Of a stretch of 64,000 nt of DNA, positions 35,515 through 44,989 are shown piece by piece; position 1 is the first letter of the stretch, and every line of letters starts with the position of its first letter. The notes under the pieces were generated by a model, which worked only from the letters and a program-made list of their open reading frames with translations, was not told the DNA's origin and ran no database searches. Location: positions 1,612,001-1,676,000 of the forward strand of contig NZ_SHLC01000001.1 of the NCBI RefSeq assembly GCF_004217495.1. The letters are read 5' to 3'. The stretch comes from Microterricola gilva (GTDB taxonomy: Bacteria; Actinomycetota; Actinomycetes; Actinomycetales; Microbacteriaceae). The position numbers and the translations under genes were made by a program.

Positions 35515-36365
35515 GCGTCACCACCAATTGCCCAGAGCTCGCAAGGACTGATCCACTGAAACTACGAGCAGTTGTCGATTCTCGCAACCATCGCCCGCTG
35601 CGCGGTACGGTCCGGCAGCACGTGTATGCGGGTGCGGCCAATACCGCGTATGTCTCAATGCACGTCGATGGCGTGCCCGAGAAGATCAACCCGGCTGCCT
35701 ACGAGGCACTCCTCGCACAGTTCGGTCGTGACGACATGCGAGGCAAGCGCGCCATGCGGGTACTAGGCAGTACGCCCGAGCCTGCGCGCGCGCAATCTCG
35801 AGAAGCACCTGCTTTGGGCTCAGCTCCTCACGCCGCTCGTCGTCGAACGTCTCGACGGTCCCCATCGACCACTGCGCGCGGAAGCGCTCGTGCAGGCATC
35901 CCTCGCATGCTTCGATCTCGCCCTCGCGAGCTGGGCGCAGTCAGAGACGGCTGCAGACCCTGCACGCTTGCTCCGCGCCGCTTTCGCCGAGATCGCCTCG
36001 ATCAGCCAGCCCGCTGCCGCCGATTGACCGGCCCGCGCCCGCACGACTTCCGTACGGGGCACCGCGGGTGGCTCCGTCTGAGCGCCTTCAGCAGTGGCGA
36101 GATTCGATCAGCAACACGCCCTAGTGCAACCCGCCCGGCGGCGCGACGCCACCTCTGGCGACTGCAAGCAGAAGCGGAACGACTCGGGGCGATGACTTTC
36201 ACCTCGCCGCGGCGCAGGTGGGCAAAGATGGCGAAGACCCAGAGCGGCGAAGCAGCCGGGTTGAGACTGCCGCCAACAATGTCATCGACGTCGGCAGAGC
36301 GAGGCGGCAGTTCGGGCGCCCGTTCCACTCAGCCTGCTCGCACGCCTGTACGCGGGGTCGTTGAT
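35515..36365. other. Decayed intergenic region
   Basis: There is no intact gene in this 850-bp stretch. It holds an unrecognised reading fragment near 35622-35760 (AYVSMHVDGVPEKINPAAYE), a TetR C-terminal relic (35775-36027), and a GC-rich tail with no convincing frame. The mixture of frames suggests old deletions and rearrangement. Confidence 0.6.
35775..36027 (+). pseudogene. Relic of a TetR-family regulator C-terminus
   Basis: The plus strand reads LRARNLEKHLLWAQLLTPLV, then VQASLACFDLALASW and PARLLRAAFAEIASISQ to a stop, typical of a TetR ligand-binding domain C-terminus. No helix-turn-helix precedes it. Confidence 0.6.
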
Positions 36366-37394
36366 TTAGGCGGTTGATTCGCGTTCCACGACGCGCATGA
36401 AGTCGCGCGCCCTAATCGTTCGCGGGGGCGTCGTGCTCTCGTCGAGGATTGCCGCGAGTGCACTCGCGTATTCGACGGCCAGACTGTCGGTATCGAACGC
36501 GATTGAGGACAGCGGCGGCTCCATCGAGCCGTTGATGGCCATCTCATCGACGCCGATCACGGCGAGATCCTGCGGGCACCGGAGCCCTGCCCGGCGAATT
36601 CCCGCAAGCACGGCGACAGCCACTTCGTCGTTGTACGCAGCCACTGCGGTTACGCCGTCGGCAACCCAGCCCTCCACGATCTGAGCGGCGCCTGACGCAT
36701 CGAGACGAAATCGGCCATAGGCTGGCGCCGGCAGACCGCCCTCGGCACACGCCTGTGCAACCAGATCGAACCGGCTCTTCGACAGCACCGCGAGACCGGG
36801 GTCGCTCGTGTCAGCGAAGGCGATACGCGAATGCCCTTTCTCGACGAGGTGGTCTACCTGCACGGATCCCGTCGGGTCGTCCATGCCCAAGGCGAGGCCA
36901 CCCGTCGGGAACAACGAGGAGACGGGGATCTTCTGCTTGCTCAGCCAGGCCTCCGACTCATCGTCGAGGCCGAACATGCTGAACACCACCCGAGGTCGCA
37001 GGTCCTGGGCGGCATCGATGATGGATCTGTTCGCCGCGCCTTCGAAATGGACGATGAGGGTGACGCCTCTCTCGGCTGCACGCGCAGTGAGGTGGCTACT
37101 GATGTCGACAATCAATTCGCCGAGGTGTGCGCTGGGGACGACGAACAAAGCGATTCGTGAAGCTCGGGCCGCCAGGCTCTGCGCTGCCCGGTTGGGTCTA
37201 TATCCGAGTTCCTCTGCCGCACGGAACACAGCACTGCGGGTCTTCTCGGAGATCTTCTGCGACGTGACGTTGTTGAGCACGTAACTGACGGTCGCCTGAG
37301 AGACATTGGCTCGGCGAGCTACGTCCGCGCTCGTCGGCGGAACAGTTCCGCGCCGTTTAAGTTCGCTCTGGGATTTGACGGCACTATCGGTCAT
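36366..37394 (-). CDS. LacI-family repressor of the glycosidase locus
   Basis: The 342-residue regulator has an N-terminal helix-turn-helix (TSADVARRANVSQATVSYVLNN, residues about 20-41; LacI hinge RAAQSLAARASRIALFV) and a periplasmic-binding-like core with DSLAVEYASALAA near the end. It is divergent to an MFS transporter, GH43 and GH3 genes, with an operator-like repeat between. The ATG at 37394 is chosen over one at 37421, because the latter lies in the operator. The inducer is probably an oligosaccharide from hemicellulose. Confidence 0.92.
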   Translation of the reverse strand: MTDSAVKSQSELKRRGTVPPTSADVARRANVSQATVSYVLNNVTSQKISEKTRSAVFRAAEELGYRPNRAAQSLAARASRIALFVVPSAHLGELIVDISSHLTARAAERGVTLIVHFEGAANRSIIDAAQDLRPRVVFSMFGLDDESEAWLSKQKIPVSSLFPTGGLALGMDDPTGSVQVDHLVEKGHSRIAFADTSDPGLAVLSKSRFDLVAQACAEGGLPAPAYGRFRLDASGAAQIVEGWVADGVTAVAAYNDEVAVAVLAGIRRAGLRCPQDLAVIGVDEMAINGSMEPPLSSIAFDTDSLAVEYASALAAILDESTTPPRTIRARDFMRVVERESTA

Positions 37395-37417
37395 GCATCT
37401 ATTATGCTCACTGATAC

Positions 37418-37440
37418 GCATAAGTGATGCGCATAAGTGA
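37418..37440. promoter_or_regulatory. Operator region between LacI and MFS genes
   Basis: GCATAAGTGA occurs twice (37418 and 37431), 13 bp apart, and ATGCGCAT is a central palindrome at 37427-37434. It lies between the divergent start codons, as expected for a LacI operator controlling both sides. Confidence 0.65.
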
Positions 37441-37450
37441 TTGGACGAAG

Positions 37451-38743
37451 ATGTCTTTTCTTGAAAGCCGCCCTACTGAGGACTTGGCCGAAATCGCCTT
37501 CATCGAGGAGGCTGCCGGCAATGAGGATCCGCCGACGCCGATAAGGGGCGTGCGCCGCCTGCTGTGGTGGATCGTCCCCGCCAACATGGGTGTGTTCATC
37601 ATTTGGGGATCGTTCCTAGGCATTCTGCTGCCTGCGCAGGTCGCCGGGCTCGACCCGGCGAACAAGGTTGCGAACCTCGCGATTGTTTCCACGGTCGGAG
37701 CCATCTTCGCCCTGTTCGCCCAGCCGATCGCGGGTCAGTTGTCCGACCGGACACGGTCCCGTTTCGGGCGCCGCGCACCGTGGATCATGATCGGGTCGCT
37801 CATCGGTGCGCTCTCCTTGGTAGGACTGACCTTCGCGAACTCGTTCGTCGGCGTGCTGATCGCGGCGACGTTGGTTCAGACGGCGTACAACTTCGCGCAA
37901 GGACCGCTCAGCGCGATCATGCCCGACCGAGTTCCGATCAAGCGCCGTGGCACGTTCTCGGCGCTGTCAGGCATCGGCCTGATGGTTGGCGCCCTCGGCG
38001 GCCAGATCGTCGGTTCCGTCTTCCTGGGTAGCATTGCAGCCGGATACGTGTTCCTCGCGGTCTTCTCAGTGCTGATGCTGTCGCTGTTCGTGATCTTCAA
38101 CCCGGACTACTCCAGCGAGGAAATCGCGCGCGAGCCGTTCAAGTTCGCTGACTTCCTCCGCACGTTCTGGGTCAACCCGATCAAGCACCCAGACTTCTTC
38201 TGGGCCTTCACTGGCCGCACCCTGCTCTATGCCGGCTACTTCACCGTCACCGGGTTCCAGTTCTACATCCTCACCGACTTCCTCCACATAGAGAACCCCG
38301 CCTCGGTCATCCCGGTGCTCGGCGTGATCAGCTTGGCCGGCATCCTGATTTCAACCGTCATCTCGGGGCCGCTCTCGGACAAGTTCGGCCGTCGAAAGCC
38401 GTTCATCTTTGGCTCGTCCGCGCTCGTGGGGGCCGCGATGCTGATCCCGATGATCTCGCCCACCCTGCCCGGCTGGATGGCGATGACGTTCGTTGCTGGC
38501 TTCGGCTTCGGCATGTTCCAGGCGGTCGATACCGCCCTGATGAGCCAGGTGCTGCCGTCCGCGAGGTCGTTCGCGAAGGACCTCGGCGTCGTCAACATCG
38601 CTGCCACCCTGCCGCAGGCACTGGCTCCGGCCATCGCCGGTGCGATTGTCCTCAGCGTCGGATACATCGGGCTGTTCCCCCTCGGTATCGTCCTCAGCAT
38701 CCTCGGTGCCTTCGCCGTCTGGCCGATCAAGGCATCCCGCTAG
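37451..38743 (+). CDS. MFS sugar transporter of the GH43-GH3 locus
   Basis: The 430-residue transporter has 12 predicted helices. Motif A appears as GQLSDRTRSRFGRRAP and again as GPLSDKFGRRKP. It begins with a hydrophilic tail (EEAAGNEDPPTP). It is probably an oligosaccharide/H+ importer. The ATG at 37451 is preferred, because starts at 37424-37427 fall within the operator. It is first in the plus-strand operon MFS-GH43-GH3. Confidence 0.87.
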   Translation: MSFLESRPTEDLAEIAFIEEAAGNEDPPTPIRGVRRLLWWIVPANMGVFIIWGSFLGILLPAQVAGLDPANKVANLAIVSTVGAIFALFAQPIAGQLSDRTRSRFGRRAPWIMIGSLIGALSLVGLTFANSFVGVLIAATLVQTAYNFAQGPLSAIMPDRVPIKRRGTFSALSGIGLMVGALGGQIVGSVFLGSIAAGYVFLAVFSVLMLSLFVIFNPDYSSEEIAREPFKFADFLRTFWVNPIKHPDFFWAFTGRTLLYAGYFTVTGFQFYILTDFLHIENPASVIPVLGVISLAGILISTVISGPLSDKFGRRKPFIFGSSALVGAAMLIPMISPTLPGWMAMTFVAGFGFGMFQAVDTALMSQVLPSARSFAKDLGVVNIAATLPQALAPAIAGAIVLSVGYIGLFPLGIVLSILGAFAVWPIKASR

Positions 38744-38807
38744 CACCCAGAAGAGCCCCATCCGGCTCCCCGTGCGTCACGACGCCACCAGTGAATGGAG
38801 TAACCCG

Positions 38808-40373
38808 ATGAACATCCTGCAGGTTCCAGACGGGACCCTCACAACATCCATCAATCCGTTCCTTCCGGCAACGGAGTACGTGCCAGACGGGGAGCCGCAT
38901 GTCTTCGGCAACCGGGTCTACATCTACGGCTCTCACGACTTGGCCGACGGCACCGCAGTCATGTGCGCCGGCGACTACGTCTGCTATTCGGCAGCGCTGA
39001 CCGACCTGGCCCACTGGCGCTACGAGGGTGTCATCTATCGGCGCGATCAGGATCCGTTCGCTCGGATGATGACCCGGCGCGGCGGCGACAAGCTGGGACT
39101 CAAGTCCCACTTGTTCGCCCCCGACGTCGTGGAAGTCCACGGCAGGTACTACCTCTACTACGGCGTGGCGATGTCCGAATCGGGCGTCGCGATGGCCGTG
39201 GCGGATTCGCCCACCGGTCCCTTCGAGTACGTGGGCCGCGTACGCTACCCCGAGAGCGAGAAGCCGTCCGGATGGCGCGACGGGAAAGACGGCCTCGACG
39301 ACGGTGACATGGCGTTCTTCGGCGGGAGGCCGGCGATCAGCCGACGAGGAATCCGGATCAAGGAATTCCCCTACGACCCCACCCTGCTTCTGCATGAAGG
39401 GCGGCTATTCCTTTACGTTGGCCTCCTCAACTGCTATGTCGTGGAACTGGACACGAGCGACATGCGGACTGTCGTGAAGAACGAGAGCGGCGGCTACGCC
39501 ACCCAGGTCTTTCGTGCTCGACCACTCAAGCTCGTCCGCGACCTGATGTTCGGCAAAGCGGCCGATGCGCACTTTGTGAATGGGCCATCGATCCGTGAGA
39601 TCGACGGGGCTTTCGTGCTGAGCTATTACGCCATGGGCAGTGGCGGGTTCAACGGCATGTACTACGCCACCGCAGACCAGCCGCAGGGCCCGTTCGCGCC
39701 GGCCGGTCCCCTGGTCTCGCTTGGCAACTCCCGGTTCCGAGGACAGAAGTCCCCCGCTGACCAAACGGGCAATATCCACGGCGGAATGTTCGCCGTCGAC
39801 GGACAGTGGTATCAGATCTATCACCGGCAGACCAAGGCTGGCCGCCCTGCCTGCGCCGTGCCGCTCACGCGCCGCGCCGACGGTGGCTTCGAGCACGCCG
39901 AGCACACCTCGATGGGGTTTAGTACCGAACCCCTCAATGCCTTCCGCCGGTGGCCCGCCTACATGGCCTGCCACCTGACAGACCATGTAGGCGCCAGCGG
40001 CAAGAACAGCCCGCTGATCGCCCAGCGCGCCTACGACAACACCGACGGCGAACTGCCGGTTGTCACCCGCCTGCGGGCGGGGAGCATCGTCGGGTACAAA
40101 TACTTCGACTTCGGTGCGGATGCCGTCGCCGGCGCGCGGGTGAGCATCGAGCTCGACCCCGCCAGCCGCGGTCGAGTCGACATCCGCCTGGACGATGCCT
40201 CGACCGGTCCGGTCGTCGCGACCATCGAGGTCGACGGGCCGCTCGGCACGCCCGTTTCCTTCACCGCGGCGATGGCCCCGGTGAGAGGCGTCCACGCCGT
40301 CTACCTTGTCACCCACCCCGAGGGCCCAGAGCTGGGAGGCCTGTCGCAACTGGCATTTGGCTCAGCCCGGTAA
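38808..40373 (+). CDS. Glycoside hydrolase family 43 protein
   Basis: The 521-residue enzyme has the GH43 five-bladed propeller openings: VPDGEPHVFGNRVYIYGSHD (Asp-like acid near 26), FAPDVVEVHGRYYLYYG, and the later GPSIREIDGAFVLSYY with probable proton donor Glu. A C-terminal beta-sandwich follows (VDIRLDDASTGPVVAT). GH43 members cleave arabinose or xylose from hemicellulose. There is no signal peptide, so it acts inside the cell. The ATG has GGAG upstream. Confidence 0.9.
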   Translation: MNILQVPDGTLTTSINPFLPATEYVPDGEPHVFGNRVYIYGSHDLADGTAVMCAGDYVCYSAALTDLAHWRYEGVIYRRDQDPFARMMTRRGGDKLGLKSHLFAPDVVEVHGRYYLYYGVAMSESGVAMAVADSPTGPFEYVGRVRYPESEKPSGWRDGKDGLDDGDMAFFGGRPAISRRGIRIKEFPYDPTLLLHEGRLFLYVGLLNCYVVELDTSDMRTVVKNESGGYATQVFRARPLKLVRDLMFGKAADAHFVNGPSIREIDGAFVLSYYAMGSGGFNGMYYATADQPQGPFAPAGPLVSLGNSRFRGQKSPADQTGNIHGGMFAVDGQWYQIYHRQTKAGRPACAVPLTRRADGGFEHAEHTSMGFSTEPLNAFRRWPAYMACHLTDHVGASGKNSPLIAQRAYDNTDGELPVVTRLRAGSIVGYKYFDFGADAVAGARVSIELDPASRGRVDIRLDDASTGPVVATIEVDGPLGTPVSFTAAMAPVRGVHAVYLVTHPEGPELGGLSQLAFGSAR

Positions 40374-40408
40374 TGAACTCGCCGGACCGTCCCGCCCATC
40401 AGCACTGT

Positions 40409-40428
40409 TGGGGCCGAACCCCAGTTTT
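40409..40428 (+). terminator. Weak hairpin between GH43 and GH3
   Basis: TGGGG-CCGAA-CCCCA followed by GTTTTG makes a 5-bp hairpin 36 bp past the GH43 stop. It may attenuate transcription into the GH3 gene. Confidence 0.35.
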
Positions 40429-40476
40429 GGCCTCCACAACCACCCACTGACCCACCTTCCAGACGAGGAGATTTAG

Positions 40477-42927
40477 ATGAGCACGACAACCAGAACGACC
40501 GACACCGTCGGAACCCCTCTTCAGCGCGCGGATGCGCTACTGCAGCAGCTGACGCTCGAGGAGAAGGCCCTCCAGCTCTCGGCGACCATGCCGATCGGAC
40601 TGTTCGGCGTCGATGGCCTGATCGAGTCGCAGGCGACCAAGGTGCTCGGCCACGGCATCGGGCAGATCTCGGCACTCGGCATGTTCGGCCACAAGTCGCC
40701 GGCGAAGACAGCCCACACCGTCAACGAGATCCAGCACTTCCTTGTAGAAAACACCCGCCTGGGCATCCCTGCGATCTTCCACAATGAAGCCCTCAACGGG
40801 GTGATCGCACCGGACTTCACCGTGTTCCCCACGGCGATCGGACTGGCCGCGAGCTGGAACCCCGAAGCCGTCGGGGATATGGCCGAACTCATCCGTCGGC
40901 AGATGCGCAGCGTCGGCTTCCTGCAGGCACTCGCACCCGTCATGGACGTCGCCCGCGACGCCCGGTGGGGTCGCGTGCACGAGACCTACGGGGAGGACCC
41001 CTACCTCGCATCCGCCCTCAGCGTGGCCTTCACCAAGGGCCTGCAAGGTACGGACCTCCGCGAGGGCGTCATCGCCACCGCTAAGCACTTCCTCGGGTAC
41101 GCGATGACCGAGGGCGGCCAGAACATGGCCGCCACACAGGCAACGAACCGCGAACTGCGCGAGGTGTACGCACGGCCTTTCGCCGCCGCCATCGAGCTCG
41201 CCGGCCTGGCATCGGTCATGAACTCCTACTCCGAGGTCGACGGAATCCCCGTCGGCGCATCCGGCGCGATCCTCAACGACCTGCTGCGCGATGAGCTCGG
41301 CTTCGAGGGAACCGTCGTGTCGGACTACATGACCATCGCGATGCTGCACTCGCGCCAGCGGATCGCCAAGGATATGGCGGAGGCCGGTGTGCTCGCACTC
41401 ACCGCGGGTCTGGATGTCGAACTACCCGCGATCGTCGGCTACGGCACCCTGCTTGCCGAACAGGTACGCGCCGGCAAGCTCGACGAGGATGTGCTCGACA
41501 CCTCGGTGCGCAGGGTCCTGCGCGACAAGTTCGCCCTCGGCTTGTTCGAGCGACCTTTCATTGACGAGGACCCCATCGTTCTCGGAGGCATCGCCCAGCA
41601 GGGCGTTGAACTCGCGAACCAACTGGCCAGCGAATCGATCACGCTGTTGAAGAACGAGGCGGGCATCCTTCCGCTCTCCACACAGGTGAAGAGGATCGCG
41701 ATCGTCGGCCCGCACGCCGACGAGGTCGGATTCGCTTTCCCCGGCTACACCTACCCGCGCACTCTCGGGATGCTCGGCGCCATGATGATGGGCAGCGATG
41801 ATGAGGGCGCGATGGCGGGCCTCGACGGCCTCGGCGGCGAGATGCCCCCGGAAGCGATGGCGGCCGCCGGCGCTGAGTTCGGTGCGGCCTTCGCGGTCTC
41901 ACCCGAAGAGTACATCCGCCAGCACTACGGCACGATCAGCCTCGCGGAGGCCGTGCGGCAGCTGGTGCCCGACGCCGAGGTCACGGTAGTTTCCGGATGC
42001 GGCGTGCTCGACTCCGAGCCGCATGACATCGACGCCGCGGTCGCGGCTTCAGCAGATGCCGACGTCGTGATTGCGGCCTTCGGCGGACGCGGCGGCTTCT
42101 TCGGCGGGCCGATCACCGAGGGTGAAGGGGTGGACACCGCCGCCATTGACCTGCCTCGCACGCAGCGCGAACTGATCGAGGCCGTGGCGGCGACGGGAAC
42201 CCCCGTGGTCGGGGTGCTCTCCACCGGGCGCCCGATGGCGATCACCGAGGCCCTCCCCGCGCTGACCGCACTGGTACACGCCTACTACGGCGGGCAGCAG
42301 GGTACGCGTGCCATCGCCGACGCGCTCTTCGGATTCACAAACCCGAGCGGCAAGCTGCCTTACAGCATGCCGCGGCACTCCGGCCAGGTTCCGGTCTATT
42401 CGGGCCAGCACACGGGCAGCGGCTACCGTCGCCCCGAGAGCGACATGCACAAGGGCTACCGCGATATGCCTGCCACTCCCCTATTTGCGTTCGGTCACGG
42501 ACTCAGCTACACGTCGTTCGCCTATGGCGACGTGACCCTGAGCGCCGCATCCGTTGAGACGACTGGTTCCATCGATGTCAGCGTCAACGTCGAGAACACG
42601 GGAACCGTGAGCGGCGTGGAGATCGTGCAGCTTTACATCAGCGACACCGCCACCGGCCTGGTGCGACCCCTCCAAGAGCTCGTCGGCTTCCACCGCATCA
42701 CACTCGCGCCGCGCGCCGCGAATACGGTGACCTTCTCGGTGCGAATGGACCAGCTCGCCTACCTGGGACTCGACGGAAAGACGTTCATCATGGAAGCCGG
42801 CCCCGTCGATGTTCTCGTCGGCTCGGCATCCGACGACATCCGTGCCCGGGCGAGCTTCGAGGTCACTGGCCCGACCGTTGAGCTCGGCCGTTCGCGATCC
42901 TACCTTTCGGAATCGCGAGCCCAGTAG
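40477..42927 (+). CDS. Glycoside hydrolase family 3 beta-glycosidase
   Basis: The 816-residue enzyme has an N-terminal barrel with RWGRVHETYGEDPYLAS, KHFLGY and the nucleophile Asp in VVSDYMTI (about 283). The second alpha/beta domain opens at ESITLLKNEAGILPL, and a C-terminal fibronectin III-like domain follows (NVENTGTVSGVEIVQLYI). There is no signal peptide. It probably splits disaccharides or oligosaccharides taken in by the adjacent MFS, with beta-glucosidase or beta-xylosidase activity not resolvable here. Confidence 0.94.
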   Translation: MSTTTRTTDTVGTPLQRADALLQQLTLEEKALQLSATMPIGLFGVDGLIESQATKVLGHGIGQISALGMFGHKSPAKTAHTVNEIQHFLVENTRLGIPAIFHNEALNGVIAPDFTVFPTAIGLAASWNPEAVGDMAELIRRQMRSVGFLQALAPVMDVARDARWGRVHETYGEDPYLASALSVAFTKGLQGTDLREGVIATAKHFLGYAMTEGGQNMAATQATNRELREVYARPFAAAIELAGLASVMNSYSEVDGIPVGASGAILNDLLRDELGFEGTVVSDYMTIAMLHSRQRIAKDMAEAGVLALTAGLDVELPAIVGYGTLLAEQVRAGKLDEDVLDTSVRRVLRDKFALGLFERPFIDEDPIVLGGIAQQGVELANQLASESITLLKNEAGILPLSTQVKRIAIVGPHADEVGFAFPGYTYPRTLGMLGAMMMGSDDEGAMAGLDGLGGEMPPEAMAAAGAEFGAAFAVSPEEYIRQHYGTISLAEAVRQLVPDAEVTVVSGCGVLDSEPHDIDAAVAASADADVVIAAFGGRGGFFGGPITEGEGVDTAAIDLPRTQRELIEAVAATGTPVVGVLSTGRPMAITEALPALTALVHAYYGGQQGTRAIADALFGFTNPSGKLPYSMPRHSGQVPVYSGQHTGSGYRRPESDMHKGYRDMPATPLFAFGHGLSYTSFAYGDVTLSAASVETTGSIDVSVNVENTGTVSGVEIVQLYISDTATGLVRPLQELVGFHRITLAPRAANTVTFSVRMDQLAYLGLDGKTFIMEAGPVDVLVGSASDDIRARASFEVTGPTVELGRSRSYLSESRAQ

Positions 42928-43159
42928 CGGTGGGACGCCCGTCAGGACGCCTCGGGTCCAGCCGAAGCTACCAACGATGACGCTGCGGCTGCCCGCAGAA
43001 ATGACAGATTGAATGAGACACATTTCCGAGATTCTGTCTCGTTGAACGTGTCACGCCCGCGAACTGGCGCGCTGCGATGACAAGTCAGATGAGACGGGAC
43101 AGTCATGTGCTCAGAGCGAACTCGCGCCGTGGGCCCGAGCGGCGGCGCAGACTGACTTC
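42928..43159. other. Intergenic region with small inverted repeat
   Basis: No gene is visible in this 232-bp stretch. AATGAGACA (43012-43020) and TGTCTCGTT (43035-43043) form an 8 of 9 inverted repeat with a 14-nt loop. It could be a terminator for GH3 or a mobile-element end. Confidence 0.4.
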
Positions 43160-44089
43160 ATGAGCGAGATGTCTCCCGACGCGAAAGCACTGGATGCTTA
43201 TTCGAGGACGGTGATGCGTGTGACACAAGCGGTGCTGCCGTCGGTCGCAGCTGTGGACGTACGCGTTCGCCAGGCGCGCGGCGCTGGCAGCGCGTCGGTG
43301 ATCACGGCCGACCGACATCTGCTCACGAGCGCTCACGTCGTGGACGGGGCCACCGAGGTGAGTCTGGCGTTCTCGGACGGCACCTCCGCGCCTGCGCACG
43401 TTGTCGGCTCCGATCCCCTCTCCGACCTCGCCGTGCTCTGGGCCGACGGGCCGACGCCACCACCGGTGACTCTTGGCGATGCGGCGTCCCTACAGGTCGG
43501 ACAACTCGTCGTAGCGCTCGGCAACCCGCTTGGATTGGCTGGCAGCGTCACCGCCGGCATCGTGTCCGGGCTGGGCCGCTCGTTGCCGACCCGCTCCGGA
43601 CGCGTGATCGACGAGGTGATCCAGACCGACGCGGCTCTCAATCCGGGCAATAGCGGCGGCGTGCTTGCAGACAGCGCGGCTCGCATGGTCGGGGTCAACA
43701 CGGCCGTTGCAGGATTCGGCCTCGGCCTCGCGGTGCCGATCAACGCAAACACGCTCGCCATCATCGAAGCACTGCGCACCACCGGGCGCGTTCGCCGTGC
43801 CTGGCTGGGGATCGCGGGCGCGAAAGTGCCACTGAGTCCTGCCGCAGCCTCACGAGTCGGGTCGGACGCGGGCATGCAGATCGTCTCTGTCATCGCCGGC
43901 AGCCCGGCCTCTGCCAGCGGCGCGCGCGTCGGTGACATCGTCCTCTCACTCGACGGCGTCCCGATTCTCACCCCGACCGACGTGCAGCGCGCGATGGTCG
44001 AGGGTGCGATCGGACGCCGCATGGAGATGACCGTATGGCGCAACGGAGCGCTCGTCGACGTCGTCGTCGAACCGGAAGAACTGCAGTGA
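43160..44089 (+). CDS. HtrA-like S1C serine protease with PDZ, no signal
   Basis: The 309-residue protein has a trypsin-like domain with the catalytic triad His59 (TSAHVV), Asp89 (DLAVLW) and Ser165 (NPGNSGG), then a PDZ domain (about 225-300, SPASASGARVGDIVLSLDG). HtrA proteases degrade misfolded proteins, usually after export. Here no signal peptide or membrane helix precedes the protease domain, so it seems to be cytosolic, which is unusual. The start at 43160 is the first ATG; a missed longer start would have to be upstream in noncoding DNA. Confidence 0.87.
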   Translation: MSEMSPDAKALDAYSRTVMRVTQAVLPSVAAVDVRVRQARGAGSASVITADRHLLTSAHVVDGATEVSLAFSDGTSAPAHVVGSDPLSDLAVLWADGPTPPPVTLGDAASLQVGQLVVALGNPLGLAGSVTAGIVSGLGRSLPTRSGRVIDEVIQTDAALNPGNSGGVLADSAARMVGVNTAVAGFGLGLAVPINANTLAIIEALRTTGRVRRAWLGIAGAKVPLSPAAASRVGSDAGMQIVSVIAGSPASASGARVGDIVLSLDGVPILTPTDVQRAMVEGAIGRRMEMTVWRNGALVDVVVEPEELQ

Positions 44090-44116
44090 CCACATACGAG
44101 TCCCCCGAAATCGGAT

Positions 44117-44938
44117 TCAGGCGATCCAGGGGCGCGTGAACGCGAGCACCCGCTCCCCGTCCGGATCTGCCAGCGAAACGCCGACGAACGCGACGGCCGA
44201 GTCGGAGGTTTGTCGGCGGAAGGAGAACGCGTCGTCGGTGACGGCGTCCGCGATGGCGACTCCGGCGTTCGCCGATGACTGCGCGTTCGCGAAGGCGCCG
44301 GACGTCCGCGCAATATAGGCGTCCAACAGGGGCCGGTATGCTCCGGCGTCCGTCGGGCGCTCCACGTTGGCAACGAAATCGCTGGCCACGGCGGCAGGTT
44401 CGATGACACCGACCTGGACGCCGAACCGTTCGGCGACGACGGCCAATGACTGCATGAAGCCCTCGACTGCGAACTTCGCTCCGCAGTACGCGTCGGCGAA
44501 AGGCTGGCCAACGACGCCGCCGACGCTGGTGATGGTGAGGATGCGGCCGCGGCCACGCTCGCGCATTCCAGGGAGGACGAGCTTTGCGAGGTTGACGGGA
44601 GCAAGGTAGTTGATGTCGAGCTGCGCCTGAATCTGGGCCATCGAGAGCTGCTCGGCGGTCGCGACGCTGCCGCGCCCCGCATTGTTGACGAGCACATCGA
44701 TCTGCCCGTGGTCCGCAATGATCTCGTGCACAACCCGTGCCGCAGCATCGTGATCGACGACATCGAGTGCCCGGATGTCGAGCTCGACGCCCGCGGCGTG
44801 CGCAGCGGCGGTCAGCGTGTCGGCACGCGAGGTGTCACGCAGCGTTGCGACAACCCTGAGCCCGCGGCGGGCGAGTTCGACGGCGGCATGCATTCCCATG
44901 CCCGACGACGTTCCAGTGATGAGCACCACATCAGCCAT
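44117..44938 (-). CDS. SDR-family oxidoreductase
   Basis: This 273-residue short-chain dehydrogenase has TGTSSGMG (8-15), NNAG near 85-88, and the catalytic Ser138, Tyr151, Lys155 (YCGAK). The cofactor is probably NADP(H), given Arg in the strand after the glycine motif. It closely resembles the relic at 28866-28975. A LysR-like fragment starts just upstream in the divergent direction. Confidence 0.92.
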   Translation of the reverse strand: MADVVLITGTSSGMGMHAAVELARRGLRVVATLRDTSRADTLTAAAHAAGVELDIRALDVVDHDAAARVVHEIIADHGQIDVLVNNAGRGSVATAEQLSMAQIQAQLDINYLAPVNLAKLVLPGMRERGRGRILTITSVGGVVGQPFADAYCGAKFAVEGFMQSLAVVAERFGVQVGVIEPAAVASDFVANVERPTDAGAYRPLLDAYIARTSGAFANAQSSANAGVAIADAVTDDAFSFRRQTSDSAVAFVGVSLADPDGERVLAFTRPWIA

Positions 44939-44989
44939 GCCCGCAATCCTACCGGCGAACGTGCACTCCAGGGCTGGCTCTGAAGCCAC

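Noticed and set aside
28333-36365. Prophage or integrative element
   Set aside because: No integrase, terminase, portal or conjugation gene was found, and no att pair beyond the short 11-bp repeat.
43333-44763. 476-residue minus-strand frame
   Set aside because: It is antisense to the HtrA-like protease and out of frame with the SDR gene; Ser/Arg/Pro-rich composition is typical of a shadow.
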